DNA from: Corynebacterium glyciniphilum AJ 3170
Lineage (GTDB): Bacteria > Actinomycetota > Actinomycetes > Mycobacteriales > Mycobacteriaceae
Assembly (NCBI RefSeq): GCF_007673095.1
Contig: NZ_VDYZ01000002.1
Span: forward strand, 1-64,000
DNA: 64,000 bases
Reading direction: 5' to 3'
The notes under the pieces were generated by a model. It saw only the letters and a list, made by a program, of their open reading frames with translations, did no database searches and was not told where the DNA came from. Every line of letters starts with the position of its first letter. Position 1 is the first letter of the stretch. A program made the position numbers and the translations under genes. This document shows positions 33,190 through 43,897 of this stretch, in pieces.

Positions 33190-34287
33190 ATGACGACGGG
33201 AACCACAGACGTCCCCGAACCACCGGGCCCGACGCGTCCCCGGCCCACGGTATCGGCAGCGGCGAACCTCCGGCGGCGCAGGCTCCTCGGCCTCCTGGGA
33301 CTCACCGCCCTCCTCGTTGTCGGTTTCCTGCTCAGTCTCGCCTACGGTTCCCGTGTCATCCCCAGCGACGTCCTCCTGGACGCGCTACGCCAACTGCCCT
33401 CCGCTCTGGGTGCCGACCGTATCGACAATCCCGATCTCCAGGTCATCGCCGAACTCCGATTCCCCCGCACCCTCATCGGCATCGTCGTCGGCGCAGCACT
33501 GGGAGTCGCGGGAGCACTCATCCAGGGTCACACCCGCAACCCGCTGGCAGACCCCGGCATTCTCGGTATCTCCGCCGGAGCGTCACTGGCCGTCGTCACC
33601 AGCTTCGCCCTCTTCAACGTCACCGGTACGGGCGCCACCGCGGCATGGGCCTTCGGTGGCGCCATCGTCGCGACCTTCATCGTCTTCGGCCTCGCCTCCG
33701 TCGGTGGCGGCAACGTCCACCCGCTGACGCTGATCCTCGGTGGCGCCGCGATGAACGCCGTCCTCCAGGCGATCATCAGCGCCCTCGTCCTCACCGACGA
33801 GAACAACCTCGACCGTATGCGCTTCTGGACCGTGGGCTCCGTGGCGGGACGGGACATGGGGGTGTTCTGGGGTGTACTCCCGGTCATCGTCATCGGCCTA
33901 CTCCTCGCCTTCGCCACCGGCCCCCAGCTCAACCTCCTCAACCTCGGTGACGACGTCGCCACCGCCCTGGGCGTGAACACCCGTGTCGCCCGACTCGTCG
34001 GCATGGTCGTCATCGCCCTGCTGGCGGCGTCCGCCACCGCCGCCGCAGGCCCCATCGCCTTCCTCGGCCTCGTGGTCCCGCACCTCGTACGCTCGATCAC
34101 CGGACCGGACTACCGCTGGATCCTGCCGTACTCGGCGCTCGGCGGAGCGACCCTCCTGATCTACGCCGACGTCCTCGGTCGCCTCGTGGCCCGCCCCGGT
34201 GAACTCCAGGTCGGCATCGTCCTCGCGTTCGTGGGCGCGCCGTTGTTCATCTACATGCTCGTCCGCAGAAAGGTCGTGCAACTGTGA
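33190..34287 (+). CDS. FecCD-family siderophore ABC permease 1
   Basis: A 365-residue permease with about nine or ten hydrophobic helices and FecCD motifs: LRFPRTLIGIVVGAALGVAGALIQGHTRNPLADPGILGISAGAS, the ATPase-coupling block LNLGDDVATALGVN and GPIAFLGLVVPHLVRSITGPDYRWILP. It imports ferric siderophore with its partner permease and ATPase. It heads a tightly overlapped four-gene set under DtxR-like boxes. No binding protein is encoded here; the lipoprotein at 5784 is too far to be assumed a partner. Confidence 0.93.
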   Translation: MTTGTTDVPEPPGPTRPRPTVSAAANLRRRRLLGLLGLTALLVVGFLLSLAYGSRVIPSDVLLDALRQLPSALGADRIDNPDLQVIAELRFPRTLIGIVVGAALGVAGALIQGHTRNPLADPGILGISAGASLAVVTSFALFNVTGTGATAAWAFGGAIVATFIVFGLASVGGGNVHPLTLILGGAAMNAVLQAIISALVLTDENNLDRMRFWTVGSVAGRDMGVFWGVLPVIVIGLLLAFATGPQLNLLNLGDDVATALGVNTRVARLVGMVVIALLAASATAAAGPIAFLGLVVPHLVRSITGPDYRWILPYSALGGATLLIYADVLGRLVARPGELQVGIVLAFVGAPLFIYMLVRRKVVQL

Positions 34288-35476
34288 CCCCCACCGGTAC
34301 GACCACCGACATCGAGACCCCGCAGAAGTCCCAGCGGAAGCCCCGGCGCACCTGGGTCCACAATTCCCGGGTGCCAGGGCGTCCCGCGTTCCGGCTCGGC
34401 GCACTGTCCACGGTGTGGCGCCCCCGCCACTTCTTCGTGACCGTCCTGCTGGCCGTCACGGCCGTCATCCTGTTCCTGCTGTCCATCTGCCTCGGCGACT
34501 ATCCGCTGACCCCGATCCGGGTCGTAGAGATCATCGGTGCCCGGCTGTTCGACTCCCTGCACCTGGCCGGGCTCCGCGACCTCATCGTCGAGCCGTCCCG
34601 CATCGAGGAACTCGTCGTCTTCGACTGGCGCATGCCCAGGTCCGTCACCGGCATCGTCGTCGGCGCCGCGCTTGGCCTGTCAGGTGCCCTCACCCAGTCG
34701 GTGACCCGCAACGCCCTGGCCAGCCCCGACATCCTCGGCATCACCACCGGCGCCTCCGCGATGGCGGTGACGATCATCGTGCTCGGCGGCGGCGCCTCCG
34801 GCGGCCTCGTCGGGTGGCTCTCCGGCGTCGGCATCCCCGTCGCCGCCCTCGCCGGCGGGCTGCTCACCGGGCTGGCCATCTGGATCCTCGCCTACCGCCG
34901 TGGCATGGACCCGTTCCGCCTCGTGCTCTCCGGCATCATCATCTCCGCACTACTGATGGCCTTCATCAACTTCCTGATGACCCGCGCCGACCTGCGCGAC
35001 GCCATCACGGCACAGATGTGGCTCTCCGGGTCACTGAACGCCACCAACTGGACCCGGGCGCTGCCGGTCATCCTCCTGGTGCTGATCGGGGCACCGATCT
35101 TCGCCTGGATCTCCTTCCAGCTGCTCGCCGGGGTGCTCGGCCCCGACGTGGCCCGGTCACTCGGCCAGAACGTCACCGGGGTCCAGGTCGCGCTTCTCGT
35201 GTTCTCCGTCGCGCTGGCCGCCGTCGCCGTCTCCGCGGCAGGCCCCATCGGCTTCGTCGCCTTCGTCTCCCCGCAGATCGCTCAACGTCTCTGCGGACGG
35301 TCGACCCCGCCGCTGCTGGCATCCGCACTGTTCGGATCCTGCCTTCTGCTCCTCGCCGACATGGCGACCCAGTCACTTCTTCCCATCGAACTCCCCGTGG
35401 GGCTGCTGACCTCCGCAGTCGGCGGACTGTTCCTGATCTACCTGCTCGTCCAGAACAACCGGAGGGCCTCCACCGA

Positions 35477-35480
<4 letters not shown>
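34284..35480 (+). CDS. FecCD-family siderophore ABC permease 2
   Basis: A 398-residue permease with a cytoplasmic N-terminal extension of about 50 residues and FecCD motifs: WRMPRSVTGIVVGAALGLSGALTQSVTRNALASPDILGITTGAS, a helix-rich core and GPIGFVAFVSPQIAQRLCG. GTG 34284 overlaps the stop of permease 1 (GTGA). Together they form the heterodimeric channel. Confidence 0.93.
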
Positions 35481-36319
<839 letters not shown>

Positions 36320-36346
36320 ACAGCCACCATAGACAGGAGCACCACC

Positions 36347-37243
36347 ATGGCCACCACACCCGCCACCGCCGTCCGCGACACCGAACTCCGGGAGCACCCG
36401 CGACGTGACCCGTCCGAGGGCACCGAGCCCGCCGACGAGTTCGGCGGACGGCTCGTCCCGGTCACTGTGACCGCAAACGAGTTGATCGCACCGAATCTCC
36501 GGCGCCTCACACTGTCCTCCCCCGAATTCAGGGAACTGGAACTCACCGGGCCCGACGAGTTCTTCGGCCTGCTCATGCCCCAGCAGGGCCACGACTTCGA
36601 ACCATTCGACACCGCGGGACGGAACATCCGCGCCGCCGTCGCAGAGATCGACGAGGCCGTACGTCCGGGGCTGCGGTGGTACACCGTGCGCCACCTGCGG
36701 CAGGAGGAAGGAGAGATCGACGTCGACGTGGTGATGCACGACGACCACCCCGGTCCCGGTGCCAGCTGGGTCTCACAGGTCCGCCCCGGCGCCACCGCCG
36801 GGGTCTGGCTGTGCAACGCCATCTGGATCCGCCATGCCGAACGCCCCCTCTTCGTCGCCGACCCGTCAGCCGTCCCCGCCCTGCTGGCCGTCCTCGAGTT
36901 CACCGACGACCACCACCCCGACGACCTCGCGAGGTACCACCTCGTCGTCGTCGCCCACTCCCCCGACGACCTGGAAAGCGGGCTGGCGGAGGACTGGTCC
37001 AACCGGGTGGCGTCCCTGCAGATCATCTACACCACACCCGGGATGGAGTCCGAGGCCGTCGCCACTCATCTCCGTGAGGCGGCGGATTCCGGGCACCCGT
37101 CAGCAGCCGTGGAGTACGTGTGGGCCAGCGGAGAAGTGGGGATGACGAAGACCGTGCGCGGTATCGCCGTGGACGAGTGGAACGTCGACACCGCCTTCGT
37201 GGACTGGGTCGCCTACTGGATCGAGGGCCGGCCCCGGCCGTGA
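36347..37243 (+). CDS. Siderophore-interacting FAD reductase (SIP family)
   Basis: The 298-residue protein has the SIP FAD-binding domain (residues 35-165; RWYTVRHL is the flavin motif and GPGASWVSQVRPGATAGVW follows) and the C-terminal NAD(P)H/ferric domain (PLFVADPSAVPALLAVLEF, VWASGEVGMTKTVRGI). SIPs such as ViuB reduce ferric siderophore in the cytosol to free the iron. It follows the ATPase by 27 bp with an AGGAG site, completing import plus release in one operon. Confidence 0.93.
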   Translation: MATTPATAVRDTELREHPRRDPSEGTEPADEFGGRLVPVTVTANELIAPNLRRLTLSSPEFRELELTGPDEFFGLLMPQQGHDFEPFDTAGRNIRAAVAEIDEAVRPGLRWYTVRHLRQEEGEIDVDVVMHDDHPGPGASWVSQVRPGATAGVWLCNAIWIRHAERPLFVADPSAVPALLAVLEFTDDHHPDDLARYHLVVVAHSPDDLESGLAEDWSNRVASLQIIYTTPGMESEAVATHLREAADSGHPSAAVEYVWASGEVGMTKTVRGIAVDEWNVDTAFVDWVAYWIEGRPRP

Positions 37244-37259
37244 CAACCGTGGCGTAGTG

Positions 37260-38414
37260 TCACCACGCCGCACTGACGATCTGCTCAATCTCGTCGAAGA
37301 GCCCGCCGCCGTCAGGGCCGTGCAACGCCAGCTGGGTGAACACGACGACGGCCTCGTCGGTCCGTGGGTTGACCCGCGCCCAGGTTCCGGCGGCACCGGC
37401 CCAGCCGTACGTCCCGTCGGGACGTACGCTGCCGCCGTAGCCCCAGCCTTCACCGTCGGTCAGGAAGAAGCCCGACATCTCCCGCTGCGCAGGCGACAGC
37501 TGGTCGGTCATCATCGCGGCGACCAGGGGCTCCGGTAGAACCCGGACACCGTCCGACGCTCCACCGCCCAGCAACATCCTGGCGAAGGTCACCCAGTCAC
37601 CCACGGGTCCGATCAGGGCACCGGCTCCATCCGGGAAGGACGGTGGCTCGGCGTGGATGCCGTCCACCCCGTCGACCAGGACCGGGGTGTCCTGGCCGTC
37701 CTGTTCCGCGTAGCGGGCCGTGAACCGCGCCCGACGATCCGTGTCGGCGGTATCGACCCACCAGGTCATGTCGACCATGCCCAGCGGACCAAGTAACCGC
37801 TCCTGCATCAACTCCTCGAGCGGCCGGTCGGCGACACGTTCCAGCAGCAGGCCGAGCAGGGTGCTGCCGGTGTTGTACGTCCACCCGTCACCAGGGTGGT
37901 GTGCCAGGGGAAGACCGGCGGCGGCCGTCAGGTACTCCTGGCGGGTGAGGGCCCGGTGCCGTCCCTCCTGCAGGTCATCGACCAACCGCACGCTGTACGG
38001 CGCCTCGAAGTCCGGAATGAAGCCCAGCCCGCCCCGCAGGGTGAGCAGATCCTCGACCGTGACCGGGCGGTCGGCGGGGACGGTGTCCTCGACCGGGCCC
38101 GTGGGGTCACGCAGCACCCGGGGATCGGCCAACTCTGGTAGCCATCGGGCCACCGGCGAATCCAGGTCGACGGTGCCCTCGGCGATGAAGGTCAGTCCCA
38201 GGGCCGCCACCACGGGCTTTCCCAGAGAGTCCCAGAAGAACAGGGACTCCTCGCTCATCGGTGTGCCCGACTCCAGGTCCTGCACACCGACTGCGACGGT
38301 GTCCGTGTCCCCGTCGGCCCGGAGGTGTGCCACGACAGCGCCGGGCAGGCATCCGGCCGTGACCCGTTCCCGCAGAAGTGCGGCGAGGGCGTTGATGATC
38401 TCCGTGTTATCCAC
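37260..38414 (-). CDS. Beta-lactamase-fold serine hydrolase
   Basis: The 384-residue protein belongs to the class C beta-lactamase/esterase family: catalytic S63LGK66 in FFWDSLGKPVVAAL, the tyrosine motif around Y180 (GWTYNTGSTLLGLLLE) and a C-terminal YGWAGAAGTWARVNP block in place of the KTG element. There is no signal peptide, so it is probably a cytosolic esterase or peptidase rather than a lactamase. It begins with GTG 38414. It is convergent with the siderophore operon; a siderophore-esterase role is conceivable but unsupported. Confidence 0.85.
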   Translation of the reverse strand: MDNTEIINALAALLRERVTAGCLPGAVVAHLRADGDTDTVAVGVQDLESGTPMSEESLFFWDSLGKPVVAALGLTFIAEGTVDLDSPVARWLPELADPRVLRDPTGPVEDTVPADRPVTVEDLLTLRGGLGFIPDFEAPYSVRLVDDLQEGRHRALTRQEYLTAAAGLPLAHHPGDGWTYNTGSTLLGLLLERVADRPLEELMQERLLGPLGMVDMTWWVDTADTDRRARFTARYAEQDGQDTPVLVDGVDGIHAEPPSFPDGAGALIGPVGDWVTFARMLLGGGASDGVRVLPEPLVAAMMTDQLSPAQREMSGFFLTDGEGWGYGGSVRPDGTYGWAGAAGTWARVNPRTDEAVVVFTQLALHGPDGGGLFDEIEQIVSAAW

Positions 38415-38432
38415 TTCTTCTCACCACATCCC

Positions 38433-39806
38433 CTACCGACCTGAGGACCGGAGCTTCTCAATGACCCGAGCCAAAAACTCCTCGACCATCGCGTCGGCGA
38501 AGAATCCGACCCTCTGTCGCAGACTCTCGCTCACCGTGGGGTGCAGCTCCCGGAGATACACACCGAGCTGACGGCCCGTACCGGTCACGGCGACGAGGTC
38601 GAACTCCGCGGTGTCGTCGTCCCGACGGCAGATCAGGGCGGACCAAATAACGAAGAGCTTGTGGGGGGACTTCGTATTTACGGTCAGGCTCGTGGCCAAA
38701 TCGTCGCCGATGGCCCGGTACCACTCGGGGATCCCCGGGGGCGTACCGAACACTTGCCCCTGGACCAGGAATGGAAGCCCGAGCTTGTCGGCGTGCACGT
38801 CAATGCGAGTCCGTAGTGCCTCGCCAAGGAGTTCCTTGAGACGCTCCGCGGCATCAGCCACCTCTGCCGGGAGTGCTCCTTCCGCAAGCAGTGACGAGAG
38901 CTGGTCGGAGGCAGACGCCCCCAGCGGCACCGAGAGTTCGTCGATGATGACGTTGACGGTGTCAGTCACCCGCTCAGCGATAAACCGCATGAGTGAATGG
39001 TGATGTCCTTTGTCTGCGGTCTCGAGGGCCTCGATGTACCTCGCCCGCTGATCCTGGTAGATTACCAGCGGAACTCCAGGTGAGCGATAAAGGTACACGC
39101 TTGCCAAGGCACGGGCCACGCGCCCGTTCCCGTCGGCGAAGGGGTGGATGCAGACGAAACCGTAATGGGCGTAGGCGGCCTGGGTGACGGGATGAGCGTT
39201 CACGAAACTCTCAGACCGAAGCTCGTCTATTAGCCGGTCCATTTCCGGGGCCGTGTCGTCCGGCGAGGCGTAGGCGTGGACGGTGTTGTCAGAGCGCGTC
39301 GGGCTGTTGGCGTGCGACTTGTACTCACCTTTCGGAAGAGCCTGTTCCTGCTCGATCAGTGTGCCCTCGACAGGAACGTAGACCGTGTGCGTCGGCTGAC
39401 TGCGAAGCATGGTCTGGTGGAGTTCACGGATGAACTGGCCGGTCACCGGTCGCTTCCCCGTCATCCGGTCCAGGATCAGCTCGAACCCCGCGAGAGTGTC
39501 ATCGAAAGCAGGCCTAACATGCGGGCCCCTGTTCGCCATCGCCTGTTCCCAGGCCCCCGCCTTCTCCGCCACCGTCCTGGTGAAACCGCGGTCGGTGGCG
39601 AAGACTCCCTCAATGGCGTTGGTGTCGACAGCAGCTGCTCTCCGAGCGGTCTCAAGTGCCTTGTCAAGCACGTCCTGCGAAACATCGGTCTTCAGCTGAT
39701 CGAAACGTGTCGTCGCCCGGTCAACGTCCCTGTACGAGACCTCTGCTGCACTCCACGTCGCGAAAGAAGGGAATGGCGTGTACTCGGCGCGCGCGGTCTC
39801 TGACAT
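38433..39806 (-). CDS. Fic-domain protein, class II (self-inhibited)
   Basis: The 457-residue protein has the Fic active motif HPFADGNGRVAR (H221) and an N-terminal inhibitory motif T62NAIEG67 matching the (S/T)xxxE(G/N) pattern, so it is a class II Fic AMPylase held off by its own helix. A winged-helix-like C-terminal part follows. I start at ATG 39806 (MSETARAEY); upstream frame is arginine-rich. It shows somewhat lower GC than neighbours. Targets unknown; many such proteins are solitary regulators. Confidence 0.9.
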   Translation of the reverse strand: MSETARAEYTPFPSFATWSAAEVSYRDVDRATTRFDQLKTDVSQDVLDKALETARRAAAVDTNAIEGVFATDRGFTRTVAEKAGAWEQAMANRGPHVRPAFDDTLAGFELILDRMTGKRPVTGQFIRELHQTMLRSQPTHTVYVPVEGTLIEQEQALPKGEYKSHANSPTRSDNTVHAYASPDDTAPEMDRLIDELRSESFVNAHPVTQAAYAHYGFVCIHPFADGNGRVARALASVYLYRSPGVPLVIYQDQRARYIEALETADKGHHHSLMRFIAERVTDTVNVIIDELSVPLGASASDQLSSLLAEGALPAEVADAAERLKELLGEALRTRIDVHADKLGLPFLVQGQVFGTPPGIPEWYRAIGDDLATSLTVNTKSPHKLFVIWSALICRRDDDTAEFDLVAVTGTGRQLGVYLRELHPTVSESLRQRVGFFADAMVEEFLARVIEKLRSSGR

Positions 39807-39918
39807 ATCGACCAGAGTAGCCGGAACGCACGCACGCCCAACACACCCATCTCTAGGGCGATCACCACCAGGGCGATGATCAGCGGCCCGACGCTCCGTC
39901 TCCGCCGCGTCTCTCATG

Positions 39919-40665
39919 TCACGAGTGCGCCACAGCCTCCACCCCGAGCTCCGCCAGCAGTCTCCCCCGCAGGTCGACAGGGGTACCGTCCGTGCCGTCC
40001 GTCGACAGCTCAAGGCTCAGGCTCCCCTCGCTGAGCACCACCACCCGGTCGGCGAGGGCGAGCGCCTCGTCGACGTCGTGGGTGATCATCAGCACCGACG
40101 GCCGGTGACGGGCAACGAGGTCCCGCAGCAGTCCGTGCATCCGGATCTTGGTCAGGGCATCCAGAGCACCGAACGGCTCATCGGCCAACAACAGCTCCGG
40201 TTCCCTGACCAGCGCCCGGGCCAGTGCGGCGCGCTGCTGCTCACCACCAGACAGTTCGACCGGCCAGGCACGTCCACGACCTGACAATCCGACCTCTGCG
40301 AGTGCATCGCGGACATTCCTCGTGGTCACCCCGCCCGACGGCAGGCCGAAGGCGACGTTCTGGGCGATGCGGAGCCACGGCACGAGCCGGGAATCCTGGA
40401 ATACCACCGACACCCGCTCGGGCACCTCGACCACGCCGTGGCCCGTGACATCGCCGTCCAGCCCGGCGAGTGCACGCAGCAAGGTCGATTTCCCGGACCC
40501 GCTGCGTCCCAGTAGTGCAACGAACTCGCCGGCGGCGATGTCCAGGTCGATCCCCGCCAGGATGTCGGCGGTTCCGTCGAAGGAACGGTGGAGATTCCGC
40601 ACACTGACCGTGCCCGGTGCCGGGATCGTCCCCCCGCCCGCATTCAGCTGATCGTCCGTCGCCAT
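39919..40665 (-). CDS. ssuB: Aliphatic sulfonate ABC transporter ATPase
   Basis: The 248-residue ATPase has Walker A LLGRSGSGKSTLLRALAGL, Q-loop VFQDSRLVPWL, signature LSGGEQQRAALARAL, Walker B LLLADEPFGALD and MITHDVDEALALADR, the SsuB/TauB pattern. It overlaps the permease gene and is the last gene of ssuD-ssuA-ssuC-ssuB. Short Asp/Gly/Thr repeats (STDGTDGTPVD) precede the C-terminus. Confidence 0.93.
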   Translation of the reverse strand: MATDDQLNAGGGTIPAPGTVSVRNLHRSFDGTADILAGIDLDIAAGEFVALLGRSGSGKSTLLRALAGLDGDVTGHGVVEVPERVSVVFQDSRLVPWLRIAQNVAFGLPSGGVTTRNVRDALAEVGLSGRGRAWPVELSGGEQQRAALARALVREPELLLADEPFGALDALTKIRMHGLLRDLVARHRPSVLMITHDVDEALALADRVVVLSEGSLSLELSTDGTDGTPVDLRGRLLAELGVEAVAHS

Positions 40666-41525
40666 GACAACGCCCTCCGTCCTACTGCGCGAAGTGCTGC
40701 GTCGGCAGCGACACCGAGCACTGCATAGGTGACCAGGCCGACGACGATGATCTCCGTCTGCCCGTAGTTCGACGCCAGGGTGATCATGTAGCCCAGTCCC
40801 GACGTCGTGTTCACCTGCTCCACGACGACCAGAGCCAGCAGACCGGCGGTCACTCCGTACCGCAGCCCCAGGATCACACCGGGCATCGAGCCGGGGAGGA
40901 TCACCCGTCGCAGGAACTCCACGCGACCGACCTCCAGGGTGCTGGCGAGTTCGACGAACCTCCGGTCGATCGACCGGAGTCCGTCGAAGGTGTTCATGTA
41001 CACCGGGATCACCGTGGCCAGGGCAATGGTGGTGACCTTCATTTCCTCACCTATCCCGAACCACAGGATCAATAGCGGCATCAGGGCCAGCGTCGGGATC
41101 GACCGTTTGACCTGGACCGGACCGTCAATCAGTGATTCTCCCCAGCGGGACAGCCCGGCCGCGGTGGCCAGGATGACGCCGGCGACGATCCCCAGGGCGA
41201 TGCCGGCGGCCGCACGGGTCAACGACGCCACCAGTGATTCCTGGAGCCTCCCTGACTCCACGAGGTCCGCGCCGGCCACCACGACCTGCCAGGGAGCCGC
41301 CATGATCCGCGGGTCGATCAGCCCTGTCGCCGACCCGCCGGCCCACGCCAGAAGGAGAATCAGGACTCCGAGTCCACGGCCGAGTGTCAGGCGGCCTCCG
41401 GGCCCGTAGTTCCGGCGCCGGGGCCGGACGTCCTCCGGTCCGTCACCCGCAGACCCCGGGGGCGGGGCAGGTGGTCGCTGCGACGGATCATTCGTTCCTA
41501 CGGTGTGCTCCAGTATGGTGGTCAT
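40644..41525 (-). CDS. ssuC: Aliphatic sulfonate ABC transporter permease
   Basis: A 293-residue permease with a roughly 50-residue Pro-rich cytoplasmic N-terminus and six helices. It has the BPD-transport EAA-type loop (FVELASTLEVGRVEFLRRVILPGSMPGVILGLRYGV) typical of SsuC/TauC. ATG 41525 overlaps the ssuA stop (ATGA); longer upstream frames are shadows. It overlaps ssuB by 22 bp. Confidence 0.92.
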   Translation of the reverse strand: MTTILEHTVGTNDPSQRPPAPPPGSAGDGPEDVRPRRRNYGPGGRLTLGRGLGVLILLLAWAGGSATGLIDPRIMAAPWQVVVAGADLVESGRLQESLVASLTRAAAGIALGIVAGVILATAAGLSRWGESLIDGPVQVKRSIPTLALMPLLILWFGIGEEMKVTTIALATVIPVYMNTFDGLRSIDRRFVELASTLEVGRVEFLRRVILPGSMPGVILGLRYGVTAGLLALVVVEQVNTTSGLGYMITLASNYGQTEIIVVGLVTYAVLGVAADAALRAVGRRALSWRRTIS

Positions 41526-42577
41526 GCCGACAACTCCTCGGGTTCGAAACGTCGGTCGTAGAGGTCGTCGACCTCGATCTCCGGATGGTCCTGTTCCCGC
41601 GACAGCAGGTCCGCGGTCGCCTGGTGTTCGCTGATCAGCCCGTCCCAGTTCTGCGGAACCGTGAAGTCCCCCTGCCGGTCGACGACATACCGGGCGTCCT
41701 CTTCCGAGAGCCCCTGGTGGTCGACGAGGTAGAGGTCCGCGTACTCCTCGCGGTGGTCGTTGATCCACAGGTTGAGTTTGTTCCAGACCTGCACATACTG
41801 CTTGAGTGCCGCGGTCTTCTTCCCGTCCTGCAGCGTGGTGGTCGGCACGTACAGGTGCCAGGGGTCGTCGGGCACCCCGGGGGCGATGGTGCTCGCCCCG
41901 TCCTGTTCGTATTTCGCCAGGTAGGACCGAGCCTGTTCGATGCCGAGCGGGGCGACGTCCACCTCCCCCTTGGCGATGACGTTGACGAAGGTGTCGTCGG
42001 TACTCTGCAGTTCCACAAGGTCGACGTCGTCCTGGGACAGGCCCGCCTCCTCGAGGACCCGCAGCACCAGCGCCCCCTGCGCCTGTCCCGGACTGTAGGC
42101 GATACGCTTGCCCTTCAGGTCAGCCGGCTCGCGGACATCGGCACCCGGCGCGACCCCCAGCTCGTAGGTCGGGTGCTCCAGCGGGTCGACGGTGCGGCGC
42201 GCGGAGACGATCCGCACCGGTGTGTTCGTCCACGTGGCGAACAGGGGCGGGATGTCGGCGACGGCGCCCACGTCCAGTGCATCGGCGCGGAAGGCCTCGA
42301 GGGTTTTCGGTCCGCCGTCGATGTTCGCCCATTCCGGGGTGAAGTCCAGCTCGTCGCTCAGACCGGACGCCTCGAGCGCGACCTGGGTGCGGGGGTCGCC
42401 GATGCGCAGGACGGTGTCCTTGTCCACCGCGTCGGAGATCACGGCCGTCTCGTCGTAGTCGTCGCCTCCGTCGCCGGAGCTCACCGCGTTGCAGCCACTG
42501 ACCGCCAGTGCGGTGAGTGAGGTCAGCGCGACGAGCGTGACCGTCCCGGACGGAGTGTTCTTCCGGACGATTCTCAT
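41522..42577 (-). CDS. ssuA: Sulfonate-binding lipoprotein
   Basis: A 351-residue SsuA/TauA-type binding protein with lipobox AVSGC (Cys29). Motifs include LRIGDPRTQVALEASGL, GPKTLEAFRADALDVGAVADIPPLFA, DLKGKRIAYSPGQAQGALVLRVLEEAGL and GEVDVAPLGIEQARSYL. Its ATG overlaps the ssuD stop (ATGA). It delivers sulfonates or related organosulfur compounds to SsuBC. Confidence 0.9.
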   Translation of the reverse strand: MRIVRKNTPSGTVTLVALTSLTALAVSGCNAVSSGDGGDDYDETAVISDAVDKDTVLRIGDPRTQVALEASGLSDELDFTPEWANIDGGPKTLEAFRADALDVGAVADIPPLFATWTNTPVRIVSARRTVDPLEHPTYELGVAPGADVREPADLKGKRIAYSPGQAQGALVLRVLEEAGLSQDDVDLVELQSTDDTFVNVIAKGEVDVAPLGIEQARSYLAKYEQDGASTIAPGVPDDPWHLYVPTTTLQDGKKTAALKQYVQVWNKLNLWINDHREEYADLYLVDHQGLSEEDARYVVDRQGDFTVPQNWDGLISEHQATADLLSREQDHPEIEVDDLYDRRFEPEELSA

Positions 42578-43809
42578 GCGCTCTTCACCTCCTCCCGGGT
42601 CTCAGCGACCGAACCGGAGGCCGAGTCGGAGGTGGACTCGGAGACAAGCGGCCCACCGTGGTGGGTGACCGGGTAACCGCGGCGACGGAGCGCGGGAATG
42701 ACCCCTTCCCCGACGTGGTAGGTCTCCTCCAGGTGTGGGTATCCGGACAGGACGAACTCGGTGACGCCCTCATGCTGGTACTCGGCGATCAGGTCGGCGA
42801 CCTCGTCGTAGGATCCGACCAGCGCCGTTCCTGCCCCACCACGGACCAGACCGACGCCGGTCCACAGACCCGGGTGGATCTGCAGGGCGCGGACGTCATC
42901 TCCCCTTCGGAAGGCCGAGCCACGGCCGTGGAGTTCGGCGATACGACGTTGGCTCTCGGACTCCGAGGACGCGATCGCCTCCTGGGCCGCCCGGACATCG
43001 GACTCGGAGACATGGGTCAGCAGCTGTGCTGCGGCCTCCCACGCCTGATCCGACGTTTCCCGGGCGGTGACGTGTACCCGGAGCCCTCCCCGTGCACCGG
43101 GTAGTTCACGGAGCTTCTTCCCGACGTCCCCGGGGCGTTCACCCCAGGTGAGGTAGGTGTCGGCATGGTCGGCGGCGACCCGCACCGCCTCCGGGGAGGA
43201 TCCGGAGAAGTACACCGGCGGCACAGTCGCCGGACGGACCGGAAGTCTGGCACCCCGGATGTCGACGTGACGTCCGGCGTAGTCGACCGGCTCGGGACTG
43301 GTCCAGAGCTGCTTCCACACTTCAAGGTACTCGGCGGTGCGCTCATAACGCTCGGCTTTGGGCACGCGGTCGCCGGTGGCGCGTTGCTGGGCCGGTTCCC
43401 CACCCGTGACCAAGTTGATGAGCAACCTGTCTCCGGACAGACGTTGGAATGTGGCGGCGGACTGCGCTTCTTTCAGGGCGGTGGCCAGGCCGGGACGGAC
43501 CGCCACCAGGAACTTCAACCGGTCCGTGGCGCCGAGCAGGCTGGTGGCTATCAACCAGGGGTCCTCGCACCACAGCCCGACCGGGATCAACACACTGTCG
43601 AAACCATTCTGTTCTGCGGCGAGGGCGAGCTGGGTGAGGTACCTGGCATCAACGGCGCGGTCGGGCAGCCCGTCGCGGCCGTGGGCGGCGACCCTGCCCC
43701 CGGGGCCACCGCCGACGACGTAGCGTGAGTCGACGAAAGGCGGCAGGTACCAGTGGAAGGTCAGTTCGGGACGGTCAGGGATCTGTGGGGGTTCATCGTG
43801 TCGTGGCAT
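42574..43809 (-). CDS. ssuD: FMNH2-dependent alkanesulfonate monooxygenase
   Basis: A 411-residue bacterial-luciferase-like enzyme with SsuD landmarks: FHWYLPPFVDSRYVVGG, AEQNGFDSVLIPVGLWCEDPWLIATSLLGATDRLKFLVAVRPGL, DRLLINLVTGGEP and VPPVYFSGSSPEAVRVAADHADTYLTWGE. It frees sulfite from alkanesulfonates using reduced flavin. The C-terminal 30 residues are a Ser/Glu-rich tail (SESTSDSASGSVAETREE). It heads the ssuDACB operon; a McbR-like site lies just upstream. Confidence 0.93.
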   Translation of the reverse strand: MPRHDEPPQIPDRPELTFHWYLPPFVDSRYVVGGGPGGRVAAHGRDGLPDRAVDARYLTQLALAAEQNGFDSVLIPVGLWCEDPWLIATSLLGATDRLKFLVAVRPGLATALKEAQSAATFQRLSGDRLLINLVTGGEPAQQRATGDRVPKAERYERTAEYLEVWKQLWTSPEPVDYAGRHVDIRGARLPVRPATVPPVYFSGSSPEAVRVAADHADTYLTWGERPGDVGKKLRELPGARGGLRVHVTARETSDQAWEAAAQLLTHVSESDVRAAQEAIASSESESQRRIAELHGRGSAFRRGDDVRALQIHPGLWTGVGLVRGGAGTALVGSYDEVADLIAEYQHEGVTEFVLSGYPHLEETYHVGEGVIPALRRRGYPVTHHGGPLVSESTSDSASGSVAETREEVKSA

Positions 43810-43817
43810 AGCACGAG

Positions 43818-43833
43818 TGAACCACTCTGTCTA
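43818..43833. promoter_or_regulatory. Candidate McbR site before ssuD
   Basis: On the minus strand TAGAC-N6-GTTCA: one perfect half of the McbR palindrome TAGAC-N6-GTCTA and 3 of 5 in the other. It lies 8 bp upstream of the ssuD ATG. Confidence 0.45.
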
Positions 43834-43897
43834 CTTCTGGCCCTACAGTTCCGTTCCCGCTGAACGAAACAGCCCCCTGACTGCCCCGGGGGCGAAC

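Noticed and set aside
34199..35476. Upstream extension of the FecE reading frame (about 425 extra residues)
   Set aside because: The extension is Arg/Pro/His-rich shadow of the FecCD permease in another frame; ATG 35477 with an ATGA overlap is the real start.
37260..38414. Calling the serine hydrolase a beta-lactamase
   Set aside because: There is no signal peptide and no KTG triad; the family is mostly esterases and peptidases.
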